A stretch of DNA of 64,000 bases. It comes from Syngnathus acus (taxonomy: Eukaryota > Chordata > Actinopteri > Syngnathiformes > Syngnathidae). The first letter of the stretch is position 1, and every line of letters starts with the position of its first letter. Below are positions 1 through 11,545 of this stretch, piece by piece. The stretch spans positions 4,672,039-4,736,038 of the forward strand of contig NC_051097.1 of the NCBI RefSeq assembly GCF_901709675.1. Direction: 5' to 3'. Under the pieces are notes generated by a model. The model saw nothing but the letters and a program-made list of their open reading frames with translations. It searched no databases and was not told the origin of the DNA. Position numbers and translations under genes: made by a program.

Positions 1-771
1 CCATCAGGCAGGGCAACATACATAAATAACAATATTTTTTGTTGTCGTTTGCTACTGATGACCTTTTACAGCATGTATAAAGAGTCCCTTGAAGTTGGAT
101 TTCATTTATTCTTTTCCTGTTATTTAGAACTTGGGGAATCAGGCAAACTAGTCCTTGTGTTAAAACAAAACCACCAGTCAATAATCCAACTTCAGCTAAG
201 TTTTCTGATTGCAACCAGGTCCAACCGACTTCTTCAAGAAGCCGCAGTGGAAGTGGAGACAATGACAGCACAAAAAAAAAAAAAAAAGGGGGGGGCGTAA
301 ATGTTTTCTGAGTAGGGGTTTTGTTGTGGAAGGTGACTTCGAGGGAGGAGAGACAAAAAGATGGTGACCATGAAGTGATACAATGTAGTGAGCCAAACTG
401 AAGAAATGAGAACAAGAAAGGCTGTTGTAGCTTACCATTCTACCAGTTGCAAAACTCTTCCTTAATAGTTCATTAGAAATCGGGACATTAATATGGCAGA
501 ATAGCACAATGAATAGCCAGGAAAGACACAATTCAACTGAAGAAAACAAGGAGCACTGAACACAACACATTTAAACCTTTAAACACTCAGTGCTTAAACG
601 TTTAAACGCTTATCCATCACATGACACACATTGGTTCCATGGTGAAATCATGTACGGTAACACATCAATTGTTAAGCTCACTAATCCTGTATTTGTTGTG
701 ATTTATCCTTTGAGTTACGTCTGGGTTAACTGGTGTGTTCGCCACAGGTCTCTGCTGACTGATGAACGTAC

Positions 772-3700
772 CGTCTGGCGCCTCACTCAGCGCTTTACCC
801 GACATCTCCCGCTCGCCCACCAGCCACACGTAGCCTGAGCCTGTCATGTTGAGGAAGCGGGCAGCCTTGTATACAGCGGCGGCGTCTTCCTCACTGGCAC
901 GACGTGACGGGGACATCAAGGTTAAAAAAGACGTTGAGGTGGGAGAGGAATGATGAAGAAAGATCCAGTAGAAGGAATTCATGAAGACAGAAAGAAAGAA
1001 CTTGCAATTACAGTACGGGTAATGAAAGAAGTATTTGAGAACAGGTGGACTGTTAGTATAAAAACAGTTAAAAACTAAAATGCTTTAACAAGTATTCCTA
1101 CGCTACCAAGAATTTGTTTGCAAAACCTCAAATTCTTCTGAAAACGGTGATAAAAAAAGTACTCTGGGGGGGTGTAAATGTTGAAAAACTTTTGTTGGTG
1201 TGTTTGGGGGGGGTGGCGTAGTGCCCCGGTGCCCCCCCCTCTAGCTCCGCCAGTGTTACATGCTAATTGTGTCTTTACAATAAACACAGTTGTACTGATT
1301 TAGAATGTGGCAAAGTTAGTAGTAGTAGCATATTAGCAACATGAAAGGTGATTTTTTTAAAGTGTGAATATACGGAAGAGTGTTTTCTTATTCATTTTAC
1401 TCTATTAACAGAGGTGCAATGAAGCAAAACTCACCTGGCGGAAAGGATGATGACTCGGGCCTCCAGTTCTTTGGCCTCCAGCAGCAGGGCCGTTAAGTTT
1501 GTCTCCTGGCTGAACTGGAGGACTTTCTCTGCCTGTGATCGGAGCATAAGAAAGGTCAAGCCAGCTACTTCCCATTCCTTGGACAGCGTGATGCCTCTTT
1601 ACCTGCTTGGTTCAATTTTGGCCCATTATATTTTGTAAACGGGAGGCAAAAAAAAATAAAAATAGCGATCCAGTGGGGGGGTACCGTCTGAATCTAAAAA
1701 AATTAAAAGCTTGAAGGGGGAAAAAAACTTTTGCATTTGGTTTTACATGCAAACTGAGGATCATCAAGGCTCCAAAAAAGTACGTGCATGTGTTAGGTGG
1801 GGGGAAGAAAAAGGTCAATGCAACCAATAACTAAAAACGGGTGAAGGTGAGAGGGACATTTTGCCTCAAGAACCAAAAAAAAAATAGCTGCTGAAAAGTA
1901 AGGAGGAAGTTGCATCCGGGAGACGGGTTGCTCCCACACCACCGGTTCTCCACAAAGAAAAAAGACTTGCAAACTCTTTTCGCGTGAAAGTGAGAGTTCA
2001 GAGGACATGCATCCCATTTTTTAGGAATTCAAAATGAAAATGATAAAAGCCAGGGCGCTGCTCACGGTTCTTTTTTTTTTTCTTGCTGAAAACGTTTGTC
2101 ATAGCAAAACCATTCTTCATTGAAACGACATGGGAATTTCTCAAATTAAAAATTAAAGAAAACACGTGCTACCAAGGGGGGTGGAGGGCATTTCTGGGTC
2201 GGCTGGTGACCGGTTCGGGCTGGATTTTCTAGTTGCTACGTTCGGAAAGTTGGTGGGCGGCGTGCATTGACCATGCAAATATGTATACCTTAGGTCCTCG
2301 CTTGTTGTCATAGGACAGTTGGTCGAGGTTTTCATAGTTCCTTTTTTTATTCTGATGAGTAATGTGCACAGAGAAAATATGCAGACACAGAAAAATATTA
2401 TAAACAGTTGAAAATGGAGGGCAGCAAAGCATTCCAACAAATCTCCACTTGTGCTTCAAATTGGGATCTTTAATTGTGAGGCTTGCAAAGACATCAAGAC
2501 AGCTAAGACAGCAGCAGCAGTCATACAAATCAGACTTACAACATACAAATACGCAGCAAGTAATATAGCCGTGGTTAATTAATTATTTCATTCGTTAATA
2601 AGTTGCAACGGATATTACGTGACTATAAAATTAATAGAAACTCGCACCAGCTAAAAACATCAATCCAGTACGAGAAGGATTGCCTATATTGTCATAATAA
2701 ATGTCTTTTTTGACTTTAGAATTATACAGTCTACACCGGCTTCTCACGGGGGATAGCGACCACGCTGACCCACAAATATCAAAAGTCAGTGTTCTGATGC
2801 CCATTATATATTTCATGGAAGAAAATCATTAAAAATATAGGTATATATTGTGGGAGGGAATAAACAGGGTAAACTCCAACAAGTCTTTTCCGTGTGATAA
2901 GCAAACAAACAAACAAACAAACAATAAATAAATCTTAAATAAAGTCTTTGTAGGAGTCCTCTGTACAACTGTATTTCCGTATCCCCAAGGGATTTATTTC
3001 TTTAACTGAGCTTGCTGGGAGAGTCATATATTAGGGAAGATGCCTTTATTTGTAGGAGCCAATTAGTCGACGAGTAGATTTAATTGTATTGATGTTTCGC
3101 GCTTGAAATCAACTAATTGCTTATCACAGCTTTTAACTACAACACTCTGGAGAACTGTGAATTGCCTGACCAACAGGGCGACACGTTCTTTATTCATCTG
3201 TGCGGGTTTGACAGTATGAATAGAAGTTATGTGTGGATGAGAGTGGCAGTTAGCCCACCAGCTATTCTGACCACTGTCTTGGAATATTAGGACTAGTGTC
3301 ACTACTGGACACTGGTGGCAAGGAATAAACTTCTATTTACCGAAATTATTATTTATCGGATCCAGCACAATTTTTATCACGAAAAAGCCAAAATGAATTG
3401 TGACTCCCATTTGGCGGGTTGGCGGCTGTTAATTTTGAAACCTGAAATATAAAACAATCTTTATTTTGGAGCCAAATCATTTACAACATGTTATAAGAAG
3501 AGTCTGCACTTCACCCTTGAGACTGTTAGAGGAAATCAATAAGGTGGCTCATCTGTTAACTTTATTGTCTGTGTGTGATAAATAGTATCCATGAATTGGG
3601 GAAATTAAATGTTAGTCTCTGGGGTTTTTCCCGAGTGTTAATAAAGTGCTTATGTCATTAATCAAATGTAGCGCAAATAAAATGTCAACACATAATACAC

Positions 3701-6700
3701 ACCTGTTTTAATTCCAGCCTTCAAAAAAACCAAAAAAAACAATCCACAATCTTATGCACCCATCACTCCATCCAGAATTACTAACACTACATAAGACCAA
3801 GATGCACTGCTCAAGTGACGCTGACATTTATGGACCTCCTTCAACAATCCTTCAATCAAACAGATGATAAAAGCAGAAGAGCAACAACACAATCTTTTAC
3901 TCGCGTGTTGTGGGCTTGCAGCAACTAGCAATGCCAGCAAAATGCTTTCCCAGTGGGCAGCCACCTAATCAGTGTCACATTCTGATATGCATTCCTGCTT
4001 ATGTGCTGTTTACCCACCGTGTGAAGCGCGAGCACAGCAGAACATCCTTGGCCTGAAACGATTGGGGCTATACACGTTCAATCTTGCTAGTCGTTGGATC
4101 TCTTCCACTCGGAGTTTAGCACGACCTTCCCGGTCTACATGAAATAGATACAAACTGACTCGTATAGAACTTTATAGTCATCATTATCAGTTTTAGACAG
4201 CTCTTTTCTATATTTTGTGACGTTTTTGCTGTGTCCCGTCTCCTCTCAAACCTGTCCAGCTGTATTTTCAAGTAAATTTCCATCATGATATAATCACCGC
4301 AGAGGCCATATTAAACGCCCCTGTTCTAAATGAAAAAACTCTTGTGGTGACCCCAATATGCCTCAAAGTAAATTTAATATGAAAATTTCACATACGGGAT
4401 TTTCTACTTCACTGCAGCTGTTGAACTGCATTTTTGGACCGTCTCTTAAAATAACTTAAATGAGCAAACAAATCTGTAGGTTTGTAGCGTGCTTGAGCTT
4501 CAGTTAAAAAAATAAATAAAAAAAACATGTGAAACTCAAGTAGAAACCAATAAAATTGCATAGCTTACTCTTAAATCAGATGTTAAAGCTAAATTATTGA
4601 ATATTTTCCTTCTCAGGGGATGCTGCAATTTTAAAGCATTTTAAATCATTTAAAAATTGAATTTGAATCATAGTTGAGTGTTGAAGCATTTATCTCAAAG
4701 TACGTCTCGCCACTTCGGAATATTCTGGTGCTATTCCACACGAGAAGAAATTGTGTTGGTCTTTTTTTTTCCCCCCTGAGAGTTAATTTCTGAGTGCTCT
4801 ATTTCTGTATCCACGTCCAAACATTCATATTTAATGTTGCGTTAGTCACTTTTGCTTTCTGACTAAATCCAAAATGTCCGGACCTTCTTTGCTGGTGGTG
4901 TGAGTGATCCCCCAGTGACTAAATGACCTCGCTCATGGCTCGCTAAAAATAGTGTCAATTTTCTGCATCGGTGCAGCTCAACTATGTGATTAACCACAAT
5001 ATTCCTCTTTTAATTAGAGCATGATGAGATGTGGTGGTCCAACTCAGTATAATTACATACATAAAACACTCAAAGTGGAAGTGAAAATGTTCTTGTGGAT
5101 TTTTGTTGTTGTTGTTGTAGTAACTTACTATAATTTAAAATGGACTGATTTAAAATCAAGCATAATATCAGATTTAGGGAAAGCAAGTCCAACATTAATG
5201 TCTCACTGATGTATTTTTAGTCTTATTTGAAACACAGTTCCCAGGGAAATATGATTTAAATTCAGTTTATATGCACTGACAATGTGGGGGAATTATTCAT
5301 TTCTGATGTTCGTCATAGTGTTGGGAAAGGTATGACCAAAATTATTATATTATATATCTATTTCCCATCATTTGAAGGTAGGTAGTTTTATTTCATAATT
5401 ACAGTCTCTGAATTATAGCGTGATAAGATGACAGTCAGTTAAGAGAGCAGAAAAAGCATACTCAATATTTTCCCATTTCCGACGGGGCCTGCCACTTCAT
5501 TTTAGGATGGAGAATAAAGAACGACTTCCTGGGTTCTAATCAAAATGTCTTTCAGACACACAATTTTCCTGAGTTACCGCTAGTGGATTTTAAATGTCAG
5601 TAGCATCATTTAAAGTGCAGAGTAGCCAATCGAGTGTGATGAAAATCCAAAGCGTTTAAGAAGCTCTGTGTTAATCAGTGCTGATCCAGGTCACTTATTT
5701 CAACAGCTTTCACAGCCTTCCTGTGAATTGCCTCAAGCCGGAACCTCATATTGGCCATGTCTTTGCCTTCTGATTTAATTAAACCTCTGAATCGGGACTC
5801 ATTTCACTCTGATACACAATTACAGTCAAGAGGCCCAGAGAGGCACAATGAGAGTGTAAAGAAAAAAAGATACCCTTGGGTAATTTCAGCTTATTAAATA
5901 GATGAGAAAGATGCTTTTCTTCACTTCCTCTACCATCCTTTTGCATCATTGCAGGTCATATGAGATTTGCCTCATGGAAGATCAGCATTTCAGTGACCCA
6001 TTTCCACAGCTCAGAGGCATACAAAAATGCATGCATCAGCGCTACATAAAAATCATCCAGTGCGCTACAATAAATACAAACATCTAAGTGGAAAATTACC
6101 CTGACCACGACCTCCTCCAAAAGACTCCATGACTTCCATCAATGATGGTTTGCAAAGCCTCACATCAAAGTCCACTATTTGGCTCCCAATGTTGATAGAC
6201 ATGGGATAATTTCAGACTATGGCGAAAAGCAACGTGAAGATGAGCAAATAAACGCACAAACTTTTGTCAAAAGTAGACCACATTAGACGCTGTTGATGTC
6301 TCTTGAATGTTAGCAAATGTTTACACAATGGTGAGAAAGAGATGGGGCCACGTAACAGAGAGGGAAACAGTTTGGGAGGTGAGAGGAAGGCGGGCAAATT
6401 TGCCTCGGAGACAGAGCATCTCACCTTGGTTTCTCTCTCCTCCAGCAGCGTCTCCAGCCTCTTCTGAGCAGCTCGGCCCTCGTGGTCATCGCTCACAATC
6501 AGGATAATATGGTTCCAGTTGAACTCGCGCATCAGGTCAAACCACACGTGCGCTTGGTGCGAGTAGGGTGGGACGGTCCGCAGAAAGGACAGATGGATAC
6601 TCTGGGATAAACGAGATTTTACTTCAAATGTCATGGTTTGCACGTGTAATCAAATGTGAGGAACATGTACATCGTTTACTTTGTAGGGAAATATTTAAAA

Positions 6701-9700
6701 ATTAAAATGCACACAAATTTAAAAAAAAAAACTACCAGGATTTTTTTTTTTTTTCAAATTTGCCCCAAGTTCACCATAAGGAACATCCAATAAATATCCG
6801 AAAGATATGTAAAATTAGTTTTTTGTTTTGCGGACCCCCTGAGATAGAAAAGGAGAAAAGTGTAGCTCTGGGACTGATTCACAATGAACGGTCTAGAATT
6901 CAAATGAAGCATTTGGGCTCTGGGCTGTTATTGTTCAGACCACATTGTCTCAAGTCAAATATTTTTGTACTCAAGAAGGAGAACAGTGTTCCAACGAAGC
7001 AGCCAAATTGTCCCCTGTATGACCAACATTGTGCCCGATTAGTAGCCCGCTAGCCTCTTTTAAAAATAGCTCACCAGTGATGTCACATTATCATTTCATG
7101 GGCATGTTGTCGAGTTAAAAAGAAGAAAAACTTAAAAATAAATCCAAGTGTCAAAGCACAAATTGATGTGTTCTCTTTAAAAATTAATTCTTGATGGTTG
7201 GCGCTTCATAAAATCCTAATTCAGGTCAAAGACATTATTGATGGCCTTCTTTCAATTTCATGCTGGGAACATACTCAATCATCCGCCCTCTAATGGACAG
7301 TGATGGGCCATTTAATCTTGGAAGCTTGTGAAGTCCTCCCAGGGGACTTTCTGACTTCACGTAGTCTCTGTCCTTTCTCTTTCTTCATTCCACTCAGCCT
7401 GAATCTTATTCACATTATTTCCCAAAGCACATACCTTGTCTGAGTAAATGGACATGCGAGTGGTGAGCCCCACCACGGGGATGCGATAGAAGCCCGCAGT
7501 GTAGGAGACTGGTGTCGGAGTCAGGTGGTCATTGGATTGGGGTGGGTGGCTCACCAGGATGGCGTAGACCTGCAAGGGCACAATCCTTTGCATTGAGACT
7601 CCAAAACAAAGTTGCTTAGAATATTTACATTGTTTGTGTATCTAACAGGCCAGACATGTGAGACAAAAGTAGTGAATTCACTTCCGCAATGCACAACTCC
7701 AGCGAGACGTTCGGCGGTCTTAAGATGTTCAGCTTGAATGAACTGATGGAAGAAATCTTGGCGGCCGAAGGCATCTATGGTTTAGGGTGTAAATGAAGTA
7801 CTTGACTTGACATTCTTGACTACGGTACATCACTAAGTGCACCCGGAAGATTAAATATTAATTTAGTGATAAACTGGGACTGAACTGACATTTTGCGGAA
7901 ACCTTAGAGATGCATTTATCTTGTCAGCACACACACCTCTGTCACAAATTTAATGCATTATGTGCCTCCATTCCACACACAACACTTTGAGCTTGCTTCT
8001 GCTCTTAACTAACTACAGACTGTTACTTTATACTCAAAAACACATTTAAACACATCCGTGAGCAATGTCATAAAAATGCTTTACAGTATTTTCGTGTTTT
8101 GACATTGTTTCAGTGTGATCATAAAAATCCTGCTTAATTTTGATGAGGCCACATACTAACACATTAATGTTCACATAATTTATTTTCCCTTGGGTTAAAT
8201 ACACTTAAATTCTAAATCTCTGAAGGCACATAAAAGTAAATACAACAACCAGACGTTAAAAACACTGCAGCGCGATGATGCAGACATAAGACAAAGCCAA
8301 CTGGCGATACAAATTTTACCATGATCAAATGATTACTTGTTGACTCGATGAATTTATTTCACATACAGTATTAAAAAAAATCTTGTAGAAAGTCTATGCA
8401 TATTGATTGCTCCACTGGCACTATCAGAGAAATAAAACCAGAAATAACCTTTTATTGTTTGGGCTAACAGACCTATATTAATGGAGTCGACATGTGTGCA
8501 GCCGTGGATTATTGGACGCAAGCCGTCCGTATGTTTGGGTCAAAAATGAGAGTTACCATCCAAGGAATGCTCGCAGGCATCTCCTCCTCCATCTGCCACA
8601 GACTTTCCCTCACAGTGACCGGAATCCCCCGCAAGCCAAAATTCAGAGGATTAAAACTTTCATTGACTCTGTCTGAATTAGGCCATGCGTGTGCATAGAC
8701 TTTAATGATTTTTAAATGATTGTTGTTGCAAGAGCACACAATTTGCACTTGGATTGCGTGCTATGAGTGAGCATGTGCTACAAGACTAGTGACTGCATTA
8801 TTCTCCGAGCCTCTGTAGATTTGAGTCATTGCACCATGCAGAGAACTGGAGACATTCTAGAGTGGGCACACAAGCACGTGGGCGTTTTTTTATTTTAATT
8901 AATAATAATTATTACATGAAGCCTAATAATATGAAATGTCAGAGGAGGAAGAGTGACTTCATGCCTCATCATGCTGTGATGTAAGGTTTTTAAAAGCCAT
9001 GTTGCGTATTACATGAGCATATGGTTGGAGTGTTGTACAACTCTCCAAGGTGCATTGTGCTTACCATGCATTACTTATGGATTGTGGTCAATTGGCTCAA
9101 GCTGTATTACACTTTTAAAAACCATTGTACCGCAGAAAAACATGTTGCATTTAATACCTCATTTAAAAGCAGGGATGGGCGAGTATCGATATCAAGTATT
9201 GATATTGGTGCTGATATCAGCCTTATTTCAGGGTACTGAACTCACGATAGTAACCGATAACTATCGTTTGCCCTCTCGAGGCCGTTTTATGGAAGACATT
9301 TGAAGAGTGAAAATTGTCATTAATTTCATGCAATATTAAGGAAAAATGCTGTATTGGAGTATATAGGGCTTTAAAATTATTGATCAAATATAGAGGTGGG
9401 ATTTTATGTATCAGAAGTACTAGTGGTATCGGTACGTGGTATCGGCATCGGTAGCTACTCAAGAATTGAGTACTTATCCCGGTATCGACCTGAAAAAAAA
9501 TGGGTATCGAACGTCCCTTTTCAAAAAAAGACTACACACGTTACAGCATTGAATATGAAACGGATTGTAGCGTGAGCTGCCCTTGAATGTAATATCTACT
9601 GCAACTATCTTGAGCAGTTATCATACAGTGCATGCATCACCTATCAGGGTGCCTTTAATAGTCAAAAGCATTTTTCCCATTTTCACTCACTGGATTTCAT

Positions 9701-11068
9701 TGCATCTCACTACATCTGCAGCTGTCTGTTCTGAAATGTAAAGGAGGCCCTTCATCCTCCGCAAGGATGTTGTGTGTGTGTGTGTGGGGGGGGGGTCGTT
9801 ATGTTGGACTAAAAAAATGAAATGATTTGCGGTCTGGATTACATTTTGGATACATGCCAAATTGACCAAATCGTGCTTCTCATGAAATGCTTTCGTTGGT
9901 GTTTTTTTCAGTGCATCTGGGAAAAATTCCAAGCTGAATGGATAGTTTAACGGTTCACCAAAGAAAGCTTAAGAAGTGGGAGTATAATCGGCATTCATGC
10001 AGATGTACAATCTACATTTAACCTTTATGAGGCAAAATACCTTTACATTTATATTGTGTGCTTTAGATTCATCCTAAAATTTAATATTAATATTATGACA
10101 TTCATTATGTTGCTTTTCATATGGCCATAAAATTCTGTCGTACTTATTTTGCATGATCATCATTTTTCATAACCAATAAATTGAGATGGATGTGTGATTT
10201 TAATTACTGTGAGTTTTGATAGAGAGACAGCCAGATAACGTCATGAACATAAACTATAGTTAAAGCTCACAAAAATTGCTTGTGCTGTTAACTACTAAAT
10301 AATTCATTGCAAAGTTTTTGTATAAAATTGAAAATTGAGCCCAACTAAAATCTGTTGGCAGTTCAAATCTGGGCTTTCCGGTGGGTAGTTTGCTCTTCCT
10401 TGTCATTTCCTCCCACAATGAAAAAAAAAAAATGTTAGGTTCATTAACACCTGCAAAATGTCCTAAGGTGTGAATATGAGGGTATGTATAGTCCGTCTAT
10501 ATGTATATCAGATGGAATACTTGCCAGCTCCATCTCACCTGAGACCCTATAGTGGGATTATAAATGGTATAATAAACATGGGATGGGTGGATGACCCTGT
10601 ATGAGGCCGATATGTAGAGTTCAGAAAATGGTGATGTAACCATGGCAACTGAGTAGAAAAAGACTTGAACGGCGTACAGAAAAGGAAATGTTTATGATCC
10701 CTACCGAACTTTTCATTTAAATAACTTGCTTCCCAACCCCTCTCAGCATAATTCAAATGCTTTTAGAGCTGAGTTGAAAAATACAGCAAAGTAAGCGAAA
10801 TTAGGCAGCCTTTACATACCTGACTGGAGATGAGGTCCTCGCACACGGACAGAGCCATCTGGATGGCGTTGGGTTTATGCGTGACGGAGATGGCCGTGAG
10901 CTTAAATTTGTCCCGTCCGTAGACTTGGTTAGCTTGGGTCACCGCATCTTTGAAGATCTGCTCGTACCTCTTCTGGCTGAGGACGGCTCCGATGTTAACA
11001 ATTTTGGGTTCGCAGCCGGCCCGCGCGCACGAGCACCAGACTAGCACCGCCAACAGAAGGAGCCGCAT
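772..11068 (-). CDS. grin1: NMDA receptor subunit 1 (GluN1), 5' part; 3' part lies outside the window
   Basis: Obligatory glycine-binding subunit of the NMDA glutamate-gated cation channel at synapses. Exons on the minus strand, in order: 10820-11068, 7435-7569, 6425-6601, optional 2289-2351 (N1 cassette), 1435-1532, 772-893; all have GT-AG borders and keep phase. They encode a signal peptide (about residues 1-18, [10 protein letters not shown]..) and the first part of the amino-terminal domain. Nearly invariant GluN1 stretches include [67 protein letters not shown] and [15 protein letters not shown]. The start ATG is the first in frame before the signal peptide. The next exon (donor at 771) is not in the window, so the rest of the amino-terminal domain, the glycine site and the membrane segments are missing. 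Teleosts often carry two copies (grin1a/b); which one this is cannot be told. Confidence 0.97.
894..2288 (-). other. grin1 introns around the exon at 1435-1532, with a transposon-like fragment
   Basis: Apart from the exon at 1435-1532, which begins AEKVLQF, this stretch is intronic. At about 1139-1262 there is a GC-rich patch with runs of G and C (minus strand: a CTGGCGGAGCTAGAGG motif followed by poly-C). It resembles a decayed transposon end of a kind common in fish, but I cannot name the family. Several short A/T homopolymers follow. No further coding sequence is seen. Confidence 0.4.
2289..2351 (-). CDS. grin1: grin1 alternative N1 cassette exon (63 nt)
   Basis: The minus strand reads a CAG acceptor, 21 codons starting [20 protein letters not shown], then a GTATAC donor. 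This matches the mammalian N1 cassette (exon 5 of rodent Grin1), with Asn for Ser at its first position. It lies between the exon ending EERETK and the exon starting AEKVLQF, the same place as in mammals, and is phase 0 on both sides, so it can be skipped cleanly. In mammals this basic loop reduces proton and zinc inhibition and speeds deactivation; the same role here is inferred. Confidence 0.95.
2352..6424 (-). other. grin1 intron upstream of the N1 cassette
   Basis: About 4 kb between the exon ending in ERETK and the N1 cassette. It is AT-rich, with a short (CAAA)n run near 2905-2927. A small open stretch on the minus strand at 4010-4171 looks somewhat protein-like and is reported as a low-grade finding. 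No other exon of grin1 or of another gene was recognised. Confidence 0.6.
7570..10819 (-). other. grin1 intron 1, with a degraded repeat and a GT/G run
   Basis: A 3.25-kb intron. At about 9171-9510 there are many copies of short words such as GTATCGATA and GGTATCG in both orientations. It starts GGGATGGGCGAGTATCG and ends near CCCGGTATCGACC, consistent with a decayed inverted-repeat DNA transposon. At 9771-9796 a (GT)n tract runs into a G homopolymer. No coding sequence is seen. Confidence 0.45.
10820..11068 (-). CDS. grin1: grin1 exon 1: signal peptide and start of amino-terminal domain
   Basis: 83 complete codons from ATG (11068) to a GT donor (10819-10818, minus strand). A hydrophobic leader of about 18 residues is followed by [13 protein letters not shown], the start of mature GluN1. 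The cysteine in SVCEDL near residue 76 matches the conserved disulfide cysteine of the amino-terminal lobe. The exon ends in phase 0 after ISSQ and joins [10 protein letters not shown] of exon 2. The residues between the leader and SVTHKPN differ most from mammals, which is usual for this family. Confidence 0.96.
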
Positions 11069-11545
11069 GGTTTGCGCCAGCAGCACCGTCAAACACAAGC
11101 TCCCAGCCCGTGCACTTCTCTCCCCGGTGCAGGCGGCTCGGCTCAAGCAGCTCCTGGACGGCAGCGCGACTCTGACAGTCGGGTTGCAAGCACGAAGCGT
11201 GTGGGCGGTGATCGTGGAGCGATGGAGGGAGGGTGCTGGCCCAAAAAAAAAAAAAAGCAGTGACAATTAAGCTGTGAATTTATCGGCAATGCGGAGGACT
11301 GAGCACGATCATCTTAGAAGCAAGCGGTGGAGTAACATCTTGCACCTTTCTCCGGTGAAAAACGTCTTCGGCCACGTGATCCGCAGTGTCTCGTGAGGAG
11401 TGCGCAGCGTTCGGCGCTGTCGGTGGGGGATGAGCACGGCGAAGTTCCCTTGCAGGTCGCTTCGGGGCTGCTGTCCTTGGTCCTGACAGCTGTGCACACG
11501 CGCTTTGGTGTTTCTGCGCGCACCCGACATACACGACCCACAATT
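11069..11545 (-). promoter_or_regulatory. GC/CpG-rich 5' leader and promoter region of grin1
   Basis: Directly upstream of the grin1 ATG the sequence becomes strikingly GC- and CpG-rich compared with the AT-rich flanks (about 11000-11540). That is what a CpG-island promoter of a neuronal gene looks like. A 14-base A run (plus strand, about 11242-11255) lies inside it. The transcription start cannot be fixed from sequence alone. ORFs reading through this GC-rich stretch are taken as compositional. Confidence 0.5.

Noticed and set aside
1-771. Search for the next grin1 exon at the left edge
   Set aside because: No sequence resembling the following GluN1 segment was found; it must lie left of the window.
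11072-11543. Several overlapping ORFs on both strands in the grin1 leader
   Set aside because: Explained by GC-rich CpG-island composition with few stop codons.
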